From the NCBI GenBank assembly GCA_936450465.1, contig OW388297.1, positions 46,886,130 through 46,950,129 on the forward strand: DNA of 64,000 bases, written 5' to 3'. Position numbers and translations under genes: made by a program. Below, piece after piece: positions 58,477 to 64,000 of the stretch. The notes beneath the pieces were generated by a model, which saw only the letters and a list, made by a program, of their open reading frames with translations, was not told where the DNA came from and did not search any database. The stretch is from Gibbula magus. Lineage: Eukaryota; Mollusca; Gastropoda; Trochida; Trochidae. How positions within the stretch are numbered: the first letter of the stretch is position 1; every line of letters begins with the position of its first letter.

Positions 58477-60542
58477 TAAAGGCCCCTTTACACAGAGCCG
58501 CGTCCTTCGTACGACCATTGAGCGACTTAAAAAATGGACAAGACGCTCAATGGTCGGCTGATTTCTCGAAATCCCGTTTCTGTGTAAATGCTCCTGCGAT
58601 CTTCGTGCATCCTTTGTACGACCTAAAATGCAATTAACGGTAATTTCCATGACGATCTTTGAACGACCTGCACGTTTACGGAGCCTCCACACTGCCTTCG
58701 CTTGGCGTTCACTGTGCAACTCTAACAACATTTCAGCATCAAGGGCGATGCCCGTACAACCCGTCAGCCACCTCCTCTGTGCCTTCGCTGTGCCACCATT
58801 GACGACTATGGCGACAGTTGGCCGACAAAGCAGCAACACTTCTGCCTCCTCTGCGATACCTGAACAATGCTTCAGTGATCCCTGGGAGCATTCGGCAACC
58901 TGTATAGACCCTAATAGACTAGGGTCTATAATACGCTGCATTAGTCTAAATTGTTTCAGTTCCATTCCAACAGTAAAAAACATCCAACAAATGAGCTTTT
59001 GCAGCTGCAATAAATACAAATAAAATTGGGTTTTTTTTGCAGAAGAATATGAAAATTTTTTTTTTAATAGAAACTAAAGAAGTAAATATACAAAAATACA
59101 TGAAATTATTAAATCAACGAGTAAACAAACGAGTGAAACAGGGCTTCATCATCCTCCAGAAGTCAAATGGGTTAAATTTAAGTTTATGAAACATTATCTG
59201 TTTATACTTCTGAAAATCATGCTTTGTAAAAACGGGTCTTCTTAACGGGGAGATAAAAAAGTAAAAAGAGAGTAAAAGGGGCTTTTTGGCTTGTTTTACG
59301 ATGTCCTACCGTGACGATGCTTCAATGTTAGAGTTTAGAATTAAAGTTAGAGAGATACAATAGGTCGCCAACATCTTTTATTAATTAATTTTCGGTATTT
59401 CGTAATTTTGTAAAGAAAATTACCCAACATTCTGGACAAAAAAAAGGTTATTCCAACACCCGTAAGTGTTTGAATAAAGATCATGATAAAAGTATCAAAC
59501 CCGAATGTAGAAATTGTGTGTACTTCTTTACGACAGCAGCATTCCGTTCTTATTGTTAAATGTGTGATGACGTTTTTTAACAAGTGAGTTTATAGATCTT
59601 TATTTGCTTGACTTTTCTGTTGTCTTGCTCCTTTTTGGTGCCATAGTCTTATCAACGATTTGCCAACAGAAACAAGGAAACATGTGAGAATTGATAATCT
59701 TTCTTTTGAGAATTTACAAGGACGCTCACAGAAGGCTGAGTGAATGCAGAAAGAAGGCACAACACTCGTCATGGTCGCACAAAGGTTGTCGTGGTCGCTG
59801 CATGAAGGCAGAACGGTCGTGATATAAACGGCTCTGATTGCACAGAGGACGCAGAAGGAAGGTACAAGGGAGGCAGAGGCATCGCCCAACGTTAGCGTAT
59901 TTCTTACATGGCGATCATTGAGCGTCCTTTGCGACCTTAGAACGTCCATTGTACGACCTTTCTGCCTCCTGGGAGCAACCGTTGAGCGACCAGAATCGAC
60001 GGCGACCCCTCTGCAGAAGTTTTGAGCATGTTCAAAATTTGTTGGCGTCCTCCGCGTCCTTGGCGATCAATCGCGATGTCTCAACATCCCTTGTGCCACC
60101 TCCTCACGACCTGGGCAACCATTTTGCCTCCCTTGAGCGTCCAACGGCGATCTGTTAAGGCCCCTTTACACAGACATAAAGACCGTTGTGCGTCCTCTGT
60201 GCGACCAAAAAACATAACAGATCGCCGTTGGACGCTGTCGCCAACTGTCGCCATAGTCGTCAATGGTGGCACAGCGAAGGCACAGAGGAAGCACAGAGGA
60301 GGCACAGCGGTGGCTGACGGGTTGTACGGGGATCGCCCTTGATGCTGAAATGTTGTTAGGGTTGCACAGTGAACGCCCAGCGAAGGCAGTGCGGAGGCTC
60401 CGTAAACGTGCAGATCGTTCAAAGATCGTCATGGAAATTACCGTTAATTGCATTGTAGGTCGTACAAAGGACGCACGAAGATCGCAGGAGTATTTACACA
60501 GAAACGGGACGAAGGACGCGGCTCTGTGTAAAGGGGCCTTTA
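58477..60542. mobile_element. Large foldback element
   Basis: Left part (58477-58830) and right part (60215-60542) are inverted copies about 90% alike by eye. The outer ends are TAAAGGCCCCTTTACACAGA and TCTGTGTAAAGGGGCCTTTA. The left arm carries an extra ~62-bp hairpin (GACCATTGAGCG, then CGCTCAATGGTC, around 58517-58555). The 1.4-kb middle is partly filled with relatives of GCACAGAGGACGCA, GAGCGTCC and GCGACC (59700-60155). No transposase gene. A non-autonomous TIR element seems likely. Confidence 0.7.
58903..58930. other. Perfect 11-bp hairpin
   Basis: TATAGACCCTA, six-base loop, TAGGGTCTATA. It is inside the spacer of the foldback element and is not followed by a T run. Confidence 0.7.
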
Positions 60543-60598
60543 TGTTTTTCGGTCGCACAGAGGACGCACAACGGTCTTTATGTCTGTGTAAAGGGGCC
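60159..60598. mobile_element. TTAA-flanked TIR element overlapping the foldback arm
   Basis: Left end GGCCCCTTTACACAGACATA and right end TATGTCTGTGTAAAGGGGCC extend as inverted repeats over about 60 bp with a single mismatch. TTAA stands outside both ends (60155-60158 and 60599-60602). Its interior is the right arm of the 58477-60542 foldback. GCGTCCAACGGCGATCTGTT just left of the element is repeated inverted just inside it (60215-60235), so the left TIR block interrupts a palindrome. Confidence 0.75.
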
Positions 60599-60602
60599 TT
60601 AA

Positions 60603-61199
60603 CATCTCATTGTAATGTTCGTACCTCCCTTCCGTGCAAGGCGATTTCGATAGCCTTGATAGCGTTCTGATTTGTACATGTCTGTTCATTCACAGCTGTT
60701 CATTTCACAGCCGGAACATTACCACACAGTTCAAAATAAAAAAAAACATACACATATACAATGTACCACATACTGATACTTAAATGGAGGTGAACACTCT
60801 TTGCATTTTGACCAGTTAATTGTAGAGTCAAATTTCGAACTCTAAACCTGAATATTCTAGTGATGCTGCCAGCCTTGCATAGTATCCTATACAACTTATA
60901 TTATATTATATAATAAGATATAAGCTTGTATATAAACACTACACCTCCAACATCCAGTTGGCACCAAAATATAATTTACAAGAATAATATTACATTATAT
61001 AATAATAACAGTAATATTCTACAAAACCTTTCTTTGTTCATTTTCTATGCCTCCTTGTACAGACATGATTTAATGAAATCATGTAACATATGTTCGAATG
61101 TGATGTATATGATATGAAAATATAATATATGACGTCATTAGATATGAAATGATATGATAGATAGTATATGTAACATGAATAGATGTCAAATGACGGATA
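60603..61199. other. AT-rich non-coding sequence
   Basis: Nothing recognised. Confidence 0.3.
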
Positions 61200-61322
61200 T
61201 ATAAGAAGTGATGTGTTATGCTATTGTATGTATTGTACAAATGTGTAAATATTGTTTTCACTAAATGTACTATAGGTCTGTGGCCTTTAAGTATTTAATA
61301 AAGATTGAAAGATTGATTGAAT
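61200..61322 (+). repeat. Probable LINE 3' end
   Basis: GGTCTGTGGCCTTTAAGTAT, TTAATAAAGATT and a short GATTGATT tail are typical of LINE 3' ends in invertebrates. No upstream coding remnant was found. Confidence 0.5.
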
Positions 61323-61561
61323 AATATATTACATATGTAGTATTTCCTTCATATACATGGACACACTTATGTAATACTGATTGGAAATAAAATCATAAAG
61401 AAATCCAAATCCAATCCAAATCCCAAACGTCCATATAATTCGTTTCACCTTCCACCCAAAGGATGTTGCTGTAATAATGTTTGATGTTAATATTTATTAA
61501 ACACTTTCAGGGGATTTTTCTTTACATGTCACAAACTGATATCCAACTTTACCATATTTAC

Positions 61562-61564
<3 letters not shown>

Positions 61565-61600
<36 letters not shown>
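61565..61600. repeat. (TA)n microsatellite
   Basis: Eighteen TA units. Confidence 0.95.
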
Positions 61601-61603
<3 letters not shown>

Positions 61604-62536
61604 AATTATTATTGCTTTTATGTAATATTTTCAAATGTAGTCAATTCCAAGGTTTTGTTGTGAACTAGTGCTTTTTAGTCCGATATTGGGTTGTTGGATA
61701 TCATCCAAACAGCATAAATCAATGTAAAATATAACGTGTACTGGTCTTTATGAATCAGATGTTATTATTACTATTACAATAAAAAGTAAAATCACTATAT
61801 GACTTATATCATATACATGTTGTAACTCTTGATATCAATATTATCCATTCGTCATGGGTTGTGTTGGTTACGTTAACGTCATGAATCAAATGTTTGTCTT
61901 GACACATTGATTTCATCTGTATACGTGCATTGTATTTTACCCAGTAATAGCTTTGGTAAATATCAACATAGATTTATCTTTAGTTAAAAGGTTATAAGTG
62001 TAATCCTAGTAAGGCACGGTGTATAGTATATACAAGACTAGATGTTATCAGTTCATGTTGCAGTTTACCAAAACTTTATATTGAGAGGGCATATAACGTT
62101 ACTTGCTTTACTGATAAATGTAAATGATGGATTGTGTGTATACATCTAGATGGGAAAGACACCAATCTATGTCAGTTACATAGACAGAAAGTTTTTTGCT
62201 TATCAATGTTACCAAAATTGTCATTCTACATGACAGTTATCCTGCGGTCGAATCAGTATAACGATTGGATACTTTACCACAAACTCATCAGTAACATAAA
62301 TAGAATACAACTACTATTAGTACGTGTCAGTGAAAGCTTAATTTAATAAGTGCTAAATAGAATACAATGAAAAGTTCATACTAAAACGCAAAAACATGTT
62401 ACATGCAAAGAAATAAAATATGGTCAATTTAATTCTAGTATGAATAAGGTATCAAATGATATAAGTGGTATAAAAAGTATAGTTTTTAAGTATTGACACC
62501 ATGGCACTGACGACTAGATGATATTTAGACCTTGTC
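61601..62536. other. AT-rich non-coding sequence
   Basis: Nothing recognised. Confidence 0.35.
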
Positions 62537-62850
62537 AACACCAACGCTGTGCAAGTGCTTCGATCTACATCATTAATTGTGAGGCTGCATGATTGCGATC
62601 GTCTCGATTGTAAATACCACAGGACAGCTATTTGAACTTGTCTCGTTAACCATTATTGTTTCCAATTATTTTCATAAAAAGAACATGATGTTTTACCAAT
62701 TGCATCTCCAAAAAGGAATGAAGGATCATTAATTGTGATCTTGATAGTCAGAAGACAGTTGTTTTATAGTTGATAATCACATATTTACATGCAATTACTC
62801 AACTTCAAAGGTGAAAATTGAATACAGAGTTCGCTGAAGAAAATATTACA
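62537..62850 (+). repeat. Dispersed duplication, copy 2
   Basis: Partner of 54475-54790, in the same orientation: CTTCGATCTACATCATTA, AATACCACAGGACAGCTATT, AGTTGATAATCACATATTTA and TCAAAGGTGAAAATT line up in order. Identity looks like three quarters by eye. Confidence 0.8.
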
Positions 62851-64000
62851 AAAATATGAAATCTGAAGGAATTATTTCTTTACGAATATCTCTAACAATA
62901 TCGAAGAACTTGTTCATGTAAATGTTATCTCAAATTTGACTTCAAAATGAAATTATAAAAAAGTTGGGATTACAAATGCTACAGTATATAACGACCATTC
63001 TATACATGATATAATCTTTAGCTGACACATTGACAAAATTGATAGCATTTTTTAATATGTATTACATGTACACATGGTGTCTACATACTAGTTTATGTTG
63101 TCATACAATGTATAGCGTTATCAGCAAGATAAAACCTACCAATATTTCTATATCCTTTGGGGTCATATCTGGATATCAATGCAAATTACAAAAGTTTCGT
63201 GCCTGATAACGTCACACGAGTGGATATTTTTAACACCTGCAATAACCAATAGTTTGATAAAAATATTTTACTATTTCATAAACATTAAATCTATCAATGG
63301 TTCTTTCGACACATTTATTATCAAACATTTCCAGCATGTTGATATAATTAACACAAAGAAAAAATGTTAGCCCCCCACTAGTTTTTTCACTAAAAAAGTT
63401 TTCTTTCAGTGTCACTAAACGTAAATGTAAGATATGATGAAATCATAATTTAGCAGTTTAAGAAAGAAAAAATTAGTCAGATGACGTTTCGCTTGTTTTG
63501 GATATTTGCATTCAAAACAGTTTGGTATTTTAGTGTCCAAAATCAAGCAAGGTTATTCTGAGAAATTTAAGTGAACATTGGGTGGTGTGATGTGAACTGT
63601 TGAACGTTTAATAACGGCCTTTTGACCAAAAGTCACCAGTTATATGTACAGTAGTGTGAAGGTTCAAAGTCTGAGATTTTGGAAAAAAGCAATTTCAATA
63701 AAAGTTGCCAAATTTTATAATACCATTAGCCTTAACTGTTCTGACACGCTAAAATCACAGAGATGCATTTGATTAACGCATTGGACTCACAAGAATCCAA
63801 ACTGTATTCAAGGATCGTTTGATAACAAAAGTGTTGGAATTGTTGAAAAAGATGATGGAATTTCAACAACCAATTACGTCCTCAGTTTGCATGATGAAAG
63901 ACAATTTTAGTTTTATCATCGGAAACCTAAATCATTTCACATGATTTTATCACTAGAACAATAGTTAGTTTTGGAAACAAAAATCATTACCCTTACAACC
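62851..64000. other. AT-rich non-coding sequence
   Basis: No ORF, repeat or RNA gene recognised. Confidence 0.35.

Noticed and set aside
58420..60670. Several 100-200-codon frames in the foldback block
   Set aside because: Both strands read as degenerate Arg/Ala-rich strings from GCACAGAGGACGCA-like repeats; no conserved domain.

Overview
The window is eukaryotic nuclear DNA: AT-rich, mostly non-coding, with no operons or dense ORFs, and packed with interspersed and tandem repeats. The kinds of element (tRNA-derived SINEs, an I/Nimb-type LINE, Tc1, Harbinger and MULE relics, TTAA-flanked MITEs) point to a marine invertebrate. The LINE ends in a GCGTTAAACAATAA block plus an (ACTC)n tail, which from memory is common in gastropod, especially abalone-like, DNA. 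The organism is therefore probably a mollusc, perhaps a vetigastropod; this is an inference from repeats, not from a gene.

Host coding sequence is scarce. The best case is a minus-strand, cysteine-rich (colipase/Dickkopf/knottin-like) secreted protein with two phase-matched exons at 19170-19263 and 8129-8340, separated by a 10.8 kb intron that holds most repeats between these points. A 103-codon intronless ORF at 49219-49530 (minus) stands out in base composition and has no function I can name. Two other possible exons (7504-7716 minus, 23533-23685 plus) are weak.

Layout. 0-4 kb: a MITE and AT-rich sequence. 4.0-7.3 kb: a 52-bp minisatellite split by a 5'-truncated LINE with a visible 11-bp target duplication. 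7.5-10 kb: 3' exon of the Cys-rich gene and a 41-bp minisatellite split by an 844-bp TTAA/TIR element. 10-25 kb: small tandem arrays, foldbacks, a SINE, the upstream Cys-rich exon and a MITE. 25.2-28.4 kb: a broken Harbinger transposon, then an element built of ~130-bp internal units, then a MITE fragment. 28.7-33.7 kb: two SINEs, a triple TCTCGCGAGA cluster, a foldback, a poly-G run and a full MITE with TTAA duplications. 36-46 kb: a long (TA)n, a reverse copy of the unit-built element and a decayed Tc1 transposase. 49-54 kb: the 103-aa ORF, a short MITE subfamily copy and a complete non-autonomous MULE with 8-bp target duplications. 53.9-62.9 kb: a 44-bp array, one arm of a dispersed duplication, a 1.9-kb 24-bp satellite with an 816-bp internal duplication, a foldback/TIR complex, a LINE tail, and the second arm of the duplication.

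No coherent multi-gene system is visible. The main interest lies in nested transposons whose boundaries can be read directly, in several TTAA-targeting non-autonomous families, and in the small Cys-rich gene.
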